This document shows positions 9,158 to 18,200 of a DNA stretch of 48,285 nucleotides, one piece after another. The DNA comes from Chloroflexi bacterium TSY (GTDB taxonomy: Bacteria > Chloroflexota > Anaerolineae > Caldilineales > Caldilineaceae), in contig JAHBNG010000117.1 in assembly GCA_019217005.1 (NCBI GenBank), positions 1-48,285 of the forward strand, given 5' to 3'. A program made the position numbers and the translations under genes. The notes under the pieces were generated by a model. That model was not told the origin of the DNA, searched no databases, and worked only from the letters and a program-made list of their open reading frames with translations. The first letter of the stretch is position 1. Each line of letters starts with the position of its first letter.

Positions 9158-9471
9158 AGGAAAACTTCTTCGCCTAGAATTTTGTATCGTCCACCCGACT
9201 TCCAAAAGCGCCCGGTCTTCAACTTCGCGCATACAACCCAAGAGCAAATCAGCCCTCAACATATTACTCGTCTTGCTCGAGGGCATAGCACCTTCGATCT
9301 GGAGGATAAAGTGCGTCGCAAATTTTGCGACGCACTTTGCGATGGATTTGCGACGTCGTGAGTATACCCTGTCGGCAGCGACAATCAATCACGAGGTCAG
9401 GCAAGCGAACCTTTTTGGCATTCACGTATCGATATAGTGTGAGCACAAATATTTCCGGGAGAATCATTACA
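9158..9471. other. Intergenic region with a near-perfect palindrome
   Basis: No convincing gene. The only structure is the palindrome at 9308-9338: 15-base arms AAAGTGCGTCGCAAA and its complement around a single T. It has no U-tract and almost no loop, so it is not a normal terminator; a dyad operator or small repeat is possible. Confidence 0.5.
9308..9338. repeat. 15-bp perfect inverted repeat with 1-nt centre
   Basis: Arms 9308-9322 and 9324-9338 are exact reverse complements (AAAGTGCGTCGCAAA). Downstream, GCGATGGATTTGCGACG repeats part of the arm (TTGCGACG). Function unknown. Confidence 0.7.
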
Positions 9472-9684
9472 ATGTTTCCATATAATCATCAACAAATCGC
9501 ACGAATTCGCCAATCGGAATTTCTACAGGAGGCAAGAACGGATCGACAGTTGGAGCAACAAATTCGAGCTTTTTTCAAGAGGATTGGACAAGGGCCAGTT
9601 GTTGCAATGAACCGAACGTCAAAGAATTTCCAAGTGACTCTGGTAAAGGGATTGCAGAAGCATGATCCCATATCGACTGATTGA
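9472..9684 (+). CDS. Small hypothetical protein (70 aa)
   Basis: Starts MFPYNHQQIARIRQSEFLQEAR, preceded by CCGGGAGAATCATTACA, where GGGAG is an acceptable ribosome site. It is polar, rich in Arg and Gln, with a predicted amphipathic helical first half and no membrane segment. No family is recognised. It stands alone between the WD40 gene and the serine hydrolase, both on the same strand. Translation in other frames is poor, which favours this frame being real, but the evidence is modest. Confidence 0.4.
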   Translation: MFPYNHQQIARIRQSEFLQEARTDRQLEQQIRAFFKRIGQGPVVAMNRTSKNFQVTLVKGLQKHDPISTD

Positions 9685-9825
9685 CAATAATTGCATCGAT
9701 GCCTCATCTGTAAGGTACCCTCATCGAATGAACGAATGTACAAGTAATTTGACTTCCATTCCTCGGGTGTTAACATGATTGGACCATACCGTTCAGTCAA
9801 TCCAACTTCTCGAGAATCGAATACT

Positions 9826-11298
9826 ATGAACAATAACCAACTTCCAAGAAGCACACCAGAAGCGCAAGGCATGTCATCCTTTGCGATTTCTACATTTGTC
9901 AAGGCAGTTGAACAGCAAAACATTGAGCTGCACAGCATGATGCTTGTGCGTCACGGTCATGTCGTTGCAGAAGGTTGGTGGTCTCCATACAGCCCAGAGC
10001 GAATTCATCTGCTCTACTCGCTCAGCAAGAGCTTCACGTCGACAGCCATCGGCTTGGCTATCGACGAGGGATTGCTCTCGGTGGATGATCTGGTCCTCTC
10101 GTTCTTCCCAGAGAAGGCGCCAGACAATGTGAGTGCACAAATTGCAGCGATGCGTGTGCATCATTTGCTCTCGATGTCGACTGGACATCGAGAAGACACG
10201 CTGGATCGAGTATTCGAAAGAGGTAAGAAGGACTGGATTGCTGGGTTCCTTGCCATCCCGCCAGACCAAGAACCAGGCTCGGTCTTTGCCTACAATAACG
10301 GCGCAACATTCATGTTATCCGCCATTCTGCAACGTCTGACAGGCATGAATCTCGTTGAGTATTTGCGCCCCCGTCTATTTGAACCACTTGGCATCTCCGC
10401 TCTATTTTGGCAAGAGAATGCGCAAGGCATCAATTTCGGATTTTCGGGTCTACATATCACAACCGAAGCAATCGCACGATTTGGTCAGCTCTATCTACAA
10501 AAAGGTCAATGGAATGGACAGCAGCTAATACCAGCGCACTGGATCGAGGCCGTAACGGCAAACCATATCGCGACCACTCCACCCCCTGATTCACCACCCG
10601 AAGACGAAACGCCGGATTGGTGGCAGGGATATGGTTATCAGTTTTGGCAATGTCGTCACAATGCCTATCGTGGCGACGGTGCATTTGGACAGTTTTGTCT
10701 GATCATGCCAGAACAGGATGCCGTGCTGGCGACAACTGCTGGCGTTGAGAATATGCAAGCAATTCTCGATCTGGTCTGGGGACATCTATTGCCTGCAATG
10801 GGTCGTGAATCTCTACCTGAGGAGAAGGGTACTCAGGAAACCCTATCTCGCCAGCTTAAAAGTTTATCGATTCAACCGATCCAAGGAGAACCCACCTCGC
10901 ACATTGTTGAATCGATTTCGGGTCAGACCTACGATTTTTCTTACACGCTCGGAGATGACGATTTCCACCATGTGACGCTCCACTTTTATCACGATCACAT
11001 GTTGCTTGCGGCGGAAGATGATGATGGCGAACACCAAATTGAGTTTGGCTACATTGAGTGGAGAGATGGCACAACTACATTCTGCGCCCCCCGAGAAGTT
11101 CCAACCTTGAGTCGTGGTGCGTGGACCGAACCCAATCAATTGACATTGGAGATGCGTCACATCCAGACACCTCATAGTCTCACGATGGAATTTCAGTTTG
11201 ACAAAGAGACGTTACGGGTGACTGGACGCTGGAACGTGATGTTTAATTGGACAGAGTTGAGGGAAATGCAGGGAAAGCAACGAAAGGTATCCGCTTGA
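9826..11298 (+). CDS. Serine hydrolase, class C beta-lactamase/DD-peptidase-like family, with C-terminal beta domain
   Basis: A penicillin-binding-protein fold enzyme of about 490 residues. With the start at 9826 the catalytic SxxK tetrad is SLSK (Ser65, Lys68) in LLYSLSKSFTSTA, and the YxN motif is YNN (Tyr156-Asn158) in SVFAYNNGATFM. The KTG-equivalent region is the weaker GDGAFGQFCLIMP. After residue ~330 a further ~150 residues of mixed beta sequence follow, a tail seen in many uncharacterised members of this esterase/peptidase group. No signal peptide is visible, so a cytoplasmic esterase or amidase role is more likely than cell-wall work; substrate unknown. An upstream in-frame ATG at 9775 would add 17 residues. 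The GNAT gene starts four bases after the stop, suggesting a two-gene operon. Confidence 0.85.
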   Translation: MNNNQLPRSTPEAQGMSSFAISTFVKAVEQQNIELHSMMLVRHGHVVAEGWWSPYSPERIHLLYSLSKSFTSTAIGLAIDEGLLSVDDLVLSFFPEKAPDNVSAQIAAMRVHHLLSMSTGHREDTLDRVFERGKKDWIAGFLAIPPDQEPGSVFAYNNGATFMLSAILQRLTGMNLVEYLRPRLFEPLGISALFWQENAQGINFGFSGLHITTEAIARFGQLYLQKGQWNGQQLIPAHWIEAVTANHIATTPPPDSPPEDETPDWWQGYGYQFWQCRHNAYRGDGAFGQFCLIMPEQDAVLATTAGVENMQAILDLVWGHLLPAMGRESLPEEKGTQETLSRQLKSLSIQPIQGEPTSHIVESISGQTYDFSYTLGDDDFHHVTLHFYHDHMLLAAEDDDGEHQIEFGYIEWRDGTTTFCAPREVPTLSRGAWTEPNQLTLEMRHIQTPHSLTMEFQFDKETLRVTGRWNVMFNWTELREMQGKQRKVSA

Positions 11299-11302
11299 GG
11301 AA

Positions 11303-11851
11303 ATGATGGAAACATATCAGAAAATTGTCTACGTCTGGAATGAACCCAAGCCCAAAATCGATGTGCCAAATCGTCTCACGTTCCACTCTCTCGCCGAGGC
11401 GTCGATGGATATCTTGATCGATGCCGTTGGTCAAGCGATGGCGAACTCATTGGATCGCAGCGATCAAAAGGCAGTAGCGGAGTACGGTGCCCGTGCCGTT
11501 GCGGAACGGTTCGTTGGTGAAGCCGATGAATATTTCGATTATGAACCGTTATGGTGGCAACTTGCATACGATCAGGACAACGAGCTAGCCGGTTTTGTGC
11601 AACCAGTTCTCTTTCCCGATTGTCAAAAAGATGGTCTTGAGGAAGCGACAATCTACTACATCGGCGTTTTGCCCAATAAACGGGGCAAAGGCTATGCCTA
11701 CGATCTGTTATGTCAATGCACCCGTATTTTGCAAGGGGTTGGTGTGTGGCGTATCTACTGTGATACCGATATCTATAATGTTCCCATGATTGAAACGTTC
11801 AAACGTGTTGGGTATCAACAAGAGGGGGAACCAAACATCGTTGATCTTTGA
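11303..11851 (+). CDS. GNAT-family N-acetyltransferase
   Basis: 182 residues. The acetyl-CoA-binding motif A is clear: IYYIGVLPNKRGKGYAYDLL (pattern V.P..RGKG.A), followed by the C-terminal GNAT strand with NVPMIETFKRVGYQQEGE. The start ATGATG follows GAGGAA and lies five bases after the serine hydrolase stop, so the two are probably co-translated. It would transfer an acetyl group from acetyl-CoA to an unidentified amine. The N-terminal ~90 residues are not typical of any subfamily I can name. Confidence 0.85.
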   Translation: MMETYQKIVYVWNEPKPKIDVPNRLTFHSLAEASMDILIDAVGQAMANSLDRSDQKAVAEYGARAVAERFVGEADEYFDYEPLWWQLAYDQDNELAGFVQPVLFPDCQKDGLEEATIYYIGVLPNKRGKGYAYDLLCQCTRILQGVGVWRIYCDTDIYNVPMIETFKRVGYQQEGEPNIVDL

Positions 11852-11868
11852 GGTATTATTTCAGCAGA

Positions 11869-12456
11869 TCACGTTACCTTTCGCCTCAACTGCGCAATTC
11901 TCAGCCCCTGCGCTGAATCGTCAATCAGCGTCCCCAACCGTCTTTGCCGCGTCTTTTCCTGCTTGGCGCTGATCACCCAATGGATCGCGGTATTGCGATA
12001 GGTCGGTGGCTGCGATTGGAAAAATTCCCAGGCGGCTGCGTTGGCGCGAAATTGTGCCTCTTGGTCAGTGGTCAACTGAGCAGCTTGGCGTTGTTCATAG
12101 GAGTAAGACCCCTCTTTATCCTTGCGGCGTTCCTCGTAAACTTTGATCCCCGCTGGACGCATCAATCCCTGCTTTATCAGCTGATCCACCTTCTGGAGGT
12201 TGACTTTGCTCCACTGGCTGGTTGGTCTACGCGGCGTGAAGCGAATCATGTAGCTCTCGTCGTCCACACTCTTGCGCAATCCATCGATCCAGCCAAAGCA
12301 AAGCGCCTGATCGACCGATTCCGACCAGGTGATGCTCGGTTTGCCCGTCGCCTTCTTGTAGTAGCCAACCCACAGCTCCTGCTGTGCGGCGTGATTTTCC
12401 TCCAACCAATTGCGAAAATCATCGGGGGTAGCAAAGAATGTTGGTGTCGTTGTCAT
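11869..12456 (-). CDS. YdeI/OmpD-associated family protein
   Basis: 195 residues. The N-terminal block (FRNWLEENHAAQQELWVGYYKK) and the hallmark WSESVDQALCFGWIDGLRK followed by RFTPRRPTSQWSKVN identify the YdeI/OmpD-associated (bacteriocin-protection) family. The C-terminal QPPTYRNTAIHWVISAKQEKTRQRRL is also typical. Biochemical role is unsettled. The start overlaps the stop of the upstream DUF1801 gene by four bases, so the pair forms an operon; the two families often occur together. The gene itself is intact although its operon partner is interrupted. Confidence 0.88.
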   Translation of the reverse strand: MTTTPTFFATPDDFRNWLEENHAAQQELWVGYYKKATGKPSITWSESVDQALCFGWIDGLRKSVDDESYMIRFTPRRPTSQWSKVNLQKVDQLIKQGLMRPAGIKVYEERRKDKEGSYSYEQRQAAQLTTDQEAQFRANAAAWEFFQSQPPTYRNTAIHWVISAKQEKTRQRRLGTLIDDSAQGLRIAQLRRKVT

Positions 12457-13089
12457 TGATTTGTCTCTCGCATGTGGTCAACTGACTGCTTGACAAGTTT
12501 TTTCAGCACACCCTGATCAACATCAGCTAATTTATTGATATAGAGGCAAGATTTGCCTGTTTTGTGCTTGCCAAGATTCCCCAGCAATTCGTCGTAGTTT
12601 TCAAAGCCCGGCATGATGTAGAGCGTCAGATTCTGCTTGCGCGGCGAAAAGCCGACCAACATCCAGTCGCCCTCTCGTCCGCTGGCATATTTGAAGTGAT
12701 AGGAGCCAAAACCAATAATGCTGGTCCCCCACATTTGAGGCTCTTCACCCGTCACTTCTTTCATCAGCTCCAGACTCAGTAGATCCAAATTTGGCGTTTT
12801 TGGCTATTTTCAGTCGAGATTGCAGGGATTTTGGAGTCATTTATTCAGATTTCGGTTACAGAAAACAACCTATTTCATATCTGAAAATCGCCCAAATCTA
12901 ACGCAAAAACTAGATATCGACCGGCAAATTTGTATTTATGTCAACTGTTTAGCCAGAATTCTCTCTCAAAACCTGAAATTTGGATCTACTGAGTATGGCA
13001 AAACTGTTTGTCCGCTTCTTTTCATTTTCAATACCGTTGAGAAACTCTTCCACACTGGCGTCGGTACGTTTTGTCTTAAGTTCGGCCAC
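12453..13089 (-). pseudogene. DUF1801 (YdhG-like) protein, split by a 221-bp insertion
   Basis: The N-terminal 32 codons (13089-12995; GTG start behind GGAGAG) read VAELKTKRTDASVEEFLNGI and onward to KKRTNSFAI. The rest (12773-12453) reads LELMKEVTGEEPQMWGTSI and continues with GFGSYHFKYASGREGDWMLVGFSPRK. Joined, they give a normal ~140-residue DUF1801 protein with the typical SFAILELMKEVTGE junction. The intervening 12774-12994 has exact 19-bp inverted ends. Translation of the distal part alone could begin at the TTG near 12788, which would also keep expression of the overlapping YdeI-family gene possible. Confidence 0.85.
12774..12994. mobile_element. 221-bp MITE-like element in the DUF1801 gene
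   Basis: The ends are perfect inverted repeats of 19 bases, ACTCAGTAGATCCAAATTT (12774-12792) and its complement (12976-12994). The interior is AT-rich and has no credible gene. Removing it together with a possible 2-bp AG target repeat restores the host reading frame. This is a non-autonomous insertion; no transposase with these ends occurs in the window. Confidence 0.8.
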
Positions 13090-13163
13090 TTGTTCTCTCC
13101 TTTTCTGTAATAGGGCAAGTGCGAACCTTAAAAAAGTGGCTCTATTCGGCAACCGCCATCGGT

Positions 13164-13295
13164 TAATGGACATTAAGAAAATAGATCGGTAAACGTAGGC
13201 GCTGTTTTTAACTGCGCAATCTTGGGCGGTACGACCGACTTCGTGCGGCTACAAGCACGCACCTACGGTATACCGATTTTAATTAACATCCATAA
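13164..13295. repeat. Palindromic repeat, family P1, copy 1
   Basis: Begins TAATGGACATTAAGAAAAT and ends with the approximate complement (AATTAACATCCATAA); internal arms CGGTAAACGTAGG/CCTACGGTATACCG extend the dyad to about 36 bases a side. A second copy with the same left end starts at 13323. It is a non-coding, MITE-like element between the DUF1801 gene and the IS. Confidence 0.7.
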
Positions 13296-13340
13296 ACCGA
13301 CATCTAGCAACCAAAGTACGCTGATGGACATTAAGAAAAT

Positions 13341-14374
13341 GGCTCATGAATGAAAATAGGTGAAATGGGAGTCAATGAGAGAGCGAAGAAAGGAGTCATT
13401 GACGAATTTGAGATTGTGAGTCCATTCAAAGATGGCAACATATTGGGCAAGATAACGTTTATGAACACCCCGAAAGGGACGCAGAAAATTGCGTAGACCA
13501 GTCCAAATGCCTTCCATGGTGTTGCAGTGAACTTCCCGAATGCCGTCGCCATCATCATCGCGAGCCCATTCGTACCGGGAGTGACAAACAGTGGCATGAG
13601 AGCGACCAGTCTCCGCAATGGGATTGTAGGCGTTGCACTCGTCGGTATAGAGAGTGGTGCCAGGGAGAGAGCAAGCAACAACTAAAGGAACAATGGTTGC
13701 TTGTTGTGTGTTGTCACAGACCGTGAACTGGACTTGGCCAGAGGTTCGTCCCACAACGCCCAGAATCGGTGGTCGGTCGTTCTCCATCGTCCCTCGTCCA
13801 CGGCGCTTGTTGGCTCGAGGTCTGGGCGGGTCATCTGGATCGGGATGGTAATCGCCTTTCTCTCCTGCATTCTGGTACAGTTCATCGGCTTCAGCTACAG
13901 AATCGCGAAAAAGGGGGAAGCGGCTGCGGCTTGGAGCAACGCCGTATTCTGGATCCGATGGCGACGCTCCAACAACGTACTATAGTTCAGAGACAGTTCC
14001 TCTGATAGATGCAGCGTTGGTGTCCCTTGAATGATGCCTCGCATCACTAAGACTATCGTCACACAATTGTAATGCGTTCCAGACCAGACTGTATTCGTAA
14101 AGGCATCGTATACTTTGCCGCATTCTCGGCATCTGTACTTATTCCCGGGCTCGCTCTCGACTGTGAGGCGCTTGCCCTTCTGGCAATCTATGTCCATCTG
14201 GACATTGCATCCCTTCTGGATGCAAGATCTCTAACAATCTCTCATAACAGCCTTCTTCGCTCATCAGTTCTTGGATCGGATATCGCATTTTCATGGCTCT
14301 TTTTCTCTTTTCTTTTTTCTCATTGACCTCTTTCCCTATTTTACATACTTTTCACCTACTTTCATATATGAGCC
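13341..14374 (-). mobile_element. IS1595-family insertion sequence (1034 bp), transposase frameshifted
   Basis: Inverted ends GGCTCATGAATGAAAATAGG (left) and GGCTCATATATGAAAGTAGG (right, complement) are flanked by an exact 8-bp direct repeat AAGAAAAT (13333-13340 and 14375-14382). Eight bases is the normal duplication size for IS1595. The ISXO2-like transposase on the minus strand supports the assignment. The element sits inside palindromic repeat P1 copy 2. Confidence 0.92.
13344..14294 (-). pseudogene. IS1595 (ISXO2-like) transposase with two frameshifts
   Basis: Starts MKMRYPIQELMSEEGCYERL at 14294 and continues with a zinc-ribbon (MQCPDGH, then YRCRECGKVYDAFTNTVW after a shift near 14145). 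A second shift lies at a CCCCCTTTTT run near 13905. The catalytic part then reads ADELYQNAGEKGDYHPDPDD, GVVGRTSGQVQFTVCD, TLYTDECNAYNPIAE, and the family-typical HCNTMEGIWTGLRNFLRPFRGVHKRYL. The total length of ~315 residues is normal. Both shifts are small and one is in a homopolymer, so sequencing error cannot be excluded. Confidence 0.85.
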
Positions 14375-14494
14375 AAGAAAATAATCGGGTAAACGAGTGC
14401 AGTCAGCACGCCCCGTGCGGAGTGGCATTCCGTCAAGACCCGCACGAGGCGTGCTCGCTGGACGTTTACCGAATCTAAATTTTAACACTCATAA

Positions 14495-15285
14495 GCGCAC
14501 TCCAGTTCAACCCACTTGAGCGGGTTTACGCTTAGTAGACCGGCGTTTCAACGCTGGGCCGCAAAGTTCGCGACTGCCCTAATTTTCTGTAAAACACGGC
14601 TCAACAACTCATGCTCCTATTCGGAACCATCAATGGTACACCCACGATCCACCTTAAATTTATCGACGACAAGATCATGCGTACCAGCCCAATCGTACAT
14701 CTTTCCATTGGATGCTGCAATATCAGACAATGACCCAACACATATCCTTCATCATCGGGACCGATAGTGTCGCATCTATATGGTCTTTATCCAACACATC
14801 GAACACTTCCCGACCATTGGCCAGTTTCGCATGTGGGGCAAACACACATAAAATTAGGGCTCTACCCGAGAGGGTGTACTTGACAGCGTGATTCGTCATA
14901 CGTGGCGCGTACTGGATCGCTTGACGTGGCACGTATCACGTACCATGAATTCATCGCTTGTACACTTTGTCGCGAAGACCCAAAATTAGCTAGAACGGCC
15001 AAAGGTTGTCCTGTGATCTAGAACACACTTTTGTCGTAGCGAGCAGCACCAGGTTGACGACTCGTACAAAGTACACTATGATCAACATGTTTAATGTCTT
15101 ATTTTTGTCAAAGATAAATCGATCTCAAACCTGTGCAATGGAAACTTCCCGATTTCTTGCACATATCCAGGAGGTGGCTATCAACAAAAATCTCATTCCT
15201 TAAGCTTTACAAAACACATGATTCCCACACGTTGTTAGAAATAGTAGTACATCAAATTCTCCCTTTGGTTCAGAATCAGGAGGTA
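14495..15285. other. Intergenic region, possible decayed coding sequence
   Basis: About 790 bases without a recognised gene. On the minus strand 14932-14723 and, after a shift, about 14737-14640 read somewhat protein-like (GKMYDWAGTHDLVVDKFKVD), suggesting a decayed gene of unknown type. The last ~150 bases should hold the promoter of the large secreted protein; its ribosome site AGGAGG is at 15279-15283. No terminator was seen. Confidence 0.4.
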
Positions 15286-18200
15286 ATGATGAATTATTCT
15301 GAATCGTCCCAACATCGTTGCAATCATCCCTCTCTTTCTAAATTCATACTAACCATTCTATTCTTAACGCTGTTTCTGTTTATATACAGTCTGTTCGCGT
15401 CCAGCGCATACGTGTTCGCAGACGAGAAGATGCCATCCGCACGAGCATTGGATATGGGCGACGCGGCCGACAGCACCAACCATCATGGCCTGGACAACAC
15501 GGCCTATCCCGGTATACTGGGCAACTTTCCAACGGTCTGGGAAGATAGCCCAGCCAGTGGTCCCGCCCACGAGCAGAGCAATCTCTTTTGGCTAGGTGAT
15601 GACATATCATTCGAAGTGGATGCGGACAAATTGCCTAAAAATGCTCAACTGCTCGTTGCACCAGTTCAAAGCCAGAACGACACGGCCGATGAACCTACCT
15701 CTGTGGGGCTTACGAGTTTTACGGCGACCCATATATCTGATGAGATTGTGGTGCGCTGGGTAACTTCGTCCGAGTTTGATACGTCTGGTTTTCATCTTTA
15801 TCGCGGCACAAATGGCAACTTTGCAAATGCTGTGCGCATGACTGAGCAGATGATTGTGAGCCAGGGAACGGCAGGTGGCACCTATGAGACACGATTTTCC
15901 TATAATCCAGCCACCGATCCTGGTTTGGAAACTCTCACCGTCTGGTTGGCAGAGATAGAGCGAAACGGTACGACAAATATTTTTGGTCCCATAGCGGTGA
16001 CGACCCACGGCGTGACGAACATTCTCAACAATGGAACGGCAGATGTAGCAAATCGCGATCGGGGCGATGATGGCTGGCTCAATCGTGATGCCAGGTTTGC
16101 CAACTGTGAGGCAACCGAATTGGTCGTACGCGTCCGCTGGAATGGCACACCCGTTCGAGACTTTGACCTCCTCTACCTTAACGCTTGGTATGATGGGAAC
16201 GGTGACGGCGATTGGGATGACGTGGGACTCTGTCACGATGACACCCAACGTTCTTTCGAGTGGATCATCCAGAACGCAACCTACAACAATCCCAGTTTTG
16301 TCTCCGGTGACTTCGTCGACATTCCACTGGGCACCCTTCTTGTTCATAAAAAGGAAGGCAATGGTCCTGCCTGGCTACGTCTGACCTTGAGTGATCGAGC
16401 CGTCAAAGAATGGGGTGAAGGTATGCCCGATGGTCGCGGTCCTCCTTATCCCGATCGATATAAATTTGGTGAAACAGAAGACTATCTGGTCGGTGTCCCG
16501 CAAGGTGAGCCAAAGATCACTATCGAGAAAAAAGCGAGTCATGCCGAAGTGAATCCCGGTCAGGAAATCGAGTACACCATCCAGATCCAGAACAATGGAG
16601 ATGCACCTGCCGTTGGCGTCAGCGTCCTTGATCGGATTCCAACTGGCACGACCTATGTGCCTGAGAGTCTCACTTCTTCCAAACCATCTGCGGACCATGA
16701 TCCCACCAACAATCGGGTGAAATGGTCGGGCGACCTGTCAGCAAACGGCAGCGTGACCATCACCTTTAAGGTGCGAGTGGATGATAACGCTAAGTGTGGT
16801 TCAATGATCTACAATCGTGCCTTCTTCATGAACGCCAGCGGTGCCGAACTGCAGGGTGACGAGGTTCGTGTCTTGGTTGTTTGCCCAGATCCTCCAAAGA
16901 TCCAGGTCGACAAGAAGGTAAGCAAATCAACCATCGCTCCTGGTGGCCTTCTTGACTACGAGATCACCATTGTCAACGGCAGCAATGTTGCGGCAGCGGG
17001 TGTTACTTTGGTCGACCCGATTCCGGCTGGTACGAGCTATGTGGCGAATTCTGCCACCTCTGACGTGCCAAGCGTGAGCTACAACATTGGGGCCAACCGT
17101 GTCGAATGGAGCGGCACCGTGCCCGCAAACGGGAGCGTGACGATCAAATTTAGCGTGCGCGTGGATCAAAAAATCGACTGCAAAGGCGAAATCGTGAATA
17201 CGGCCATCGTGCGAGCGCCTTTCCTACGACAGTGGCTTGAAGCACAGGCACGTTCAAAGGTTGAATGCCCTGCAGAACCCGCTCTAAATATTGTCAAGCG
17301 TGCCAGTCAATCAATCGTGGCTCCCGGCAGTACAATTGATTACGCGATCACCATCTTCAATGGTGGCAACGTCCCGGCAGTGGGTGCGACCATGATCGAC
17401 CCGATCCCCCCAGGCACTATCTATCTGCTTGGCTCGGTCAATTCAACGAATCCCACGGCCATTTACAACAACCCCAACAATCGCATCGAATGGACCGGAA
17501 CGGTTCCCGCCAACGGTAGCGTGACGGTTAAGTTCTCCGTGACAGTGAAGGACGAAGCGGAGTGCGATTCGATCATTGTTAATAAAGCGATTATCCGTTG
17601 GAACAATCAGACCGCAGAGAGCAGCACCCGCACCAAAGTAGATTGCCCGAAAGAGCCCGATCTAGCAATTCGCAAGAGTGCTTCGCCTGAGATCGTGAGC
17701 CCGGGTGATGAGATCGAGTACACCATTGGTGTGACCAACAGCGGTTCGGCGCCCGCAATCGGGGTAACAATAGTCGACCCAATTCCTGCAGGTACGAGTT
17801 ATGAGTCGGGGAGCCTGAACTTCTCAGCACCGAACGCTGTATATGACAACCTGCAGAATTGGATTAAGTGGGTGGGGGACATACCAGCAGGTGGTAGCAT
17901 CGCCATCAAATTCAAGGTTCAGGTCTCGGATGATGTGGAGTGCAAGGCGAGCATCTTCAACCGCGCCGCCATTATACGCCCCCGAGATCTCTCCGTGATT
18001 GAGCAGGCCACGGCAAAGGTACATGTCGAATGCGAGCAGCAGGATGTCTATCGAGACTTTGGCGATGCACCCGATAGCACGTTCAATCATTACGGAATCG
18101 ACAACACCGCCTATCCTGGAGTCGGCACGCTCGGTCGCTTCCCGCCAGTCTGGGAAGGCACCCCGCCCGGCGAGCCAAGTGGACCAGCGCATCATTTGCT

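Larger units (their letters stand above)
13323..14494. repeat. Palindromic repeat, family P1, copy 2, interrupted by an IS1595-type element
   Basis: The left part TGGACATTAAGAAAAT is at 13325-13340. The sequence resumes after the IS at 14383 with AATCGGGTAAACG, a strong inner hairpin (AGCACGCCCCGTGCGG against CCGCACGAGGCGTGCT), and the closing end CGTTTACCGAATC...CACTCATAA. Without the IS it is ~130 bp, like copy 1. Confidence 0.7.

Noticed and set aside
11944..12459. 171-residue open frame on the plus strand
   Set aside because: Antisense of the YdeI-family gene, which has clear family motifs.
15607..16347. 246-residue open frame on the minus strand
   Set aside because: It is the antisense shadow of the GEVED/DUF11 gene, whose plus-strand reading has recognisable domains.
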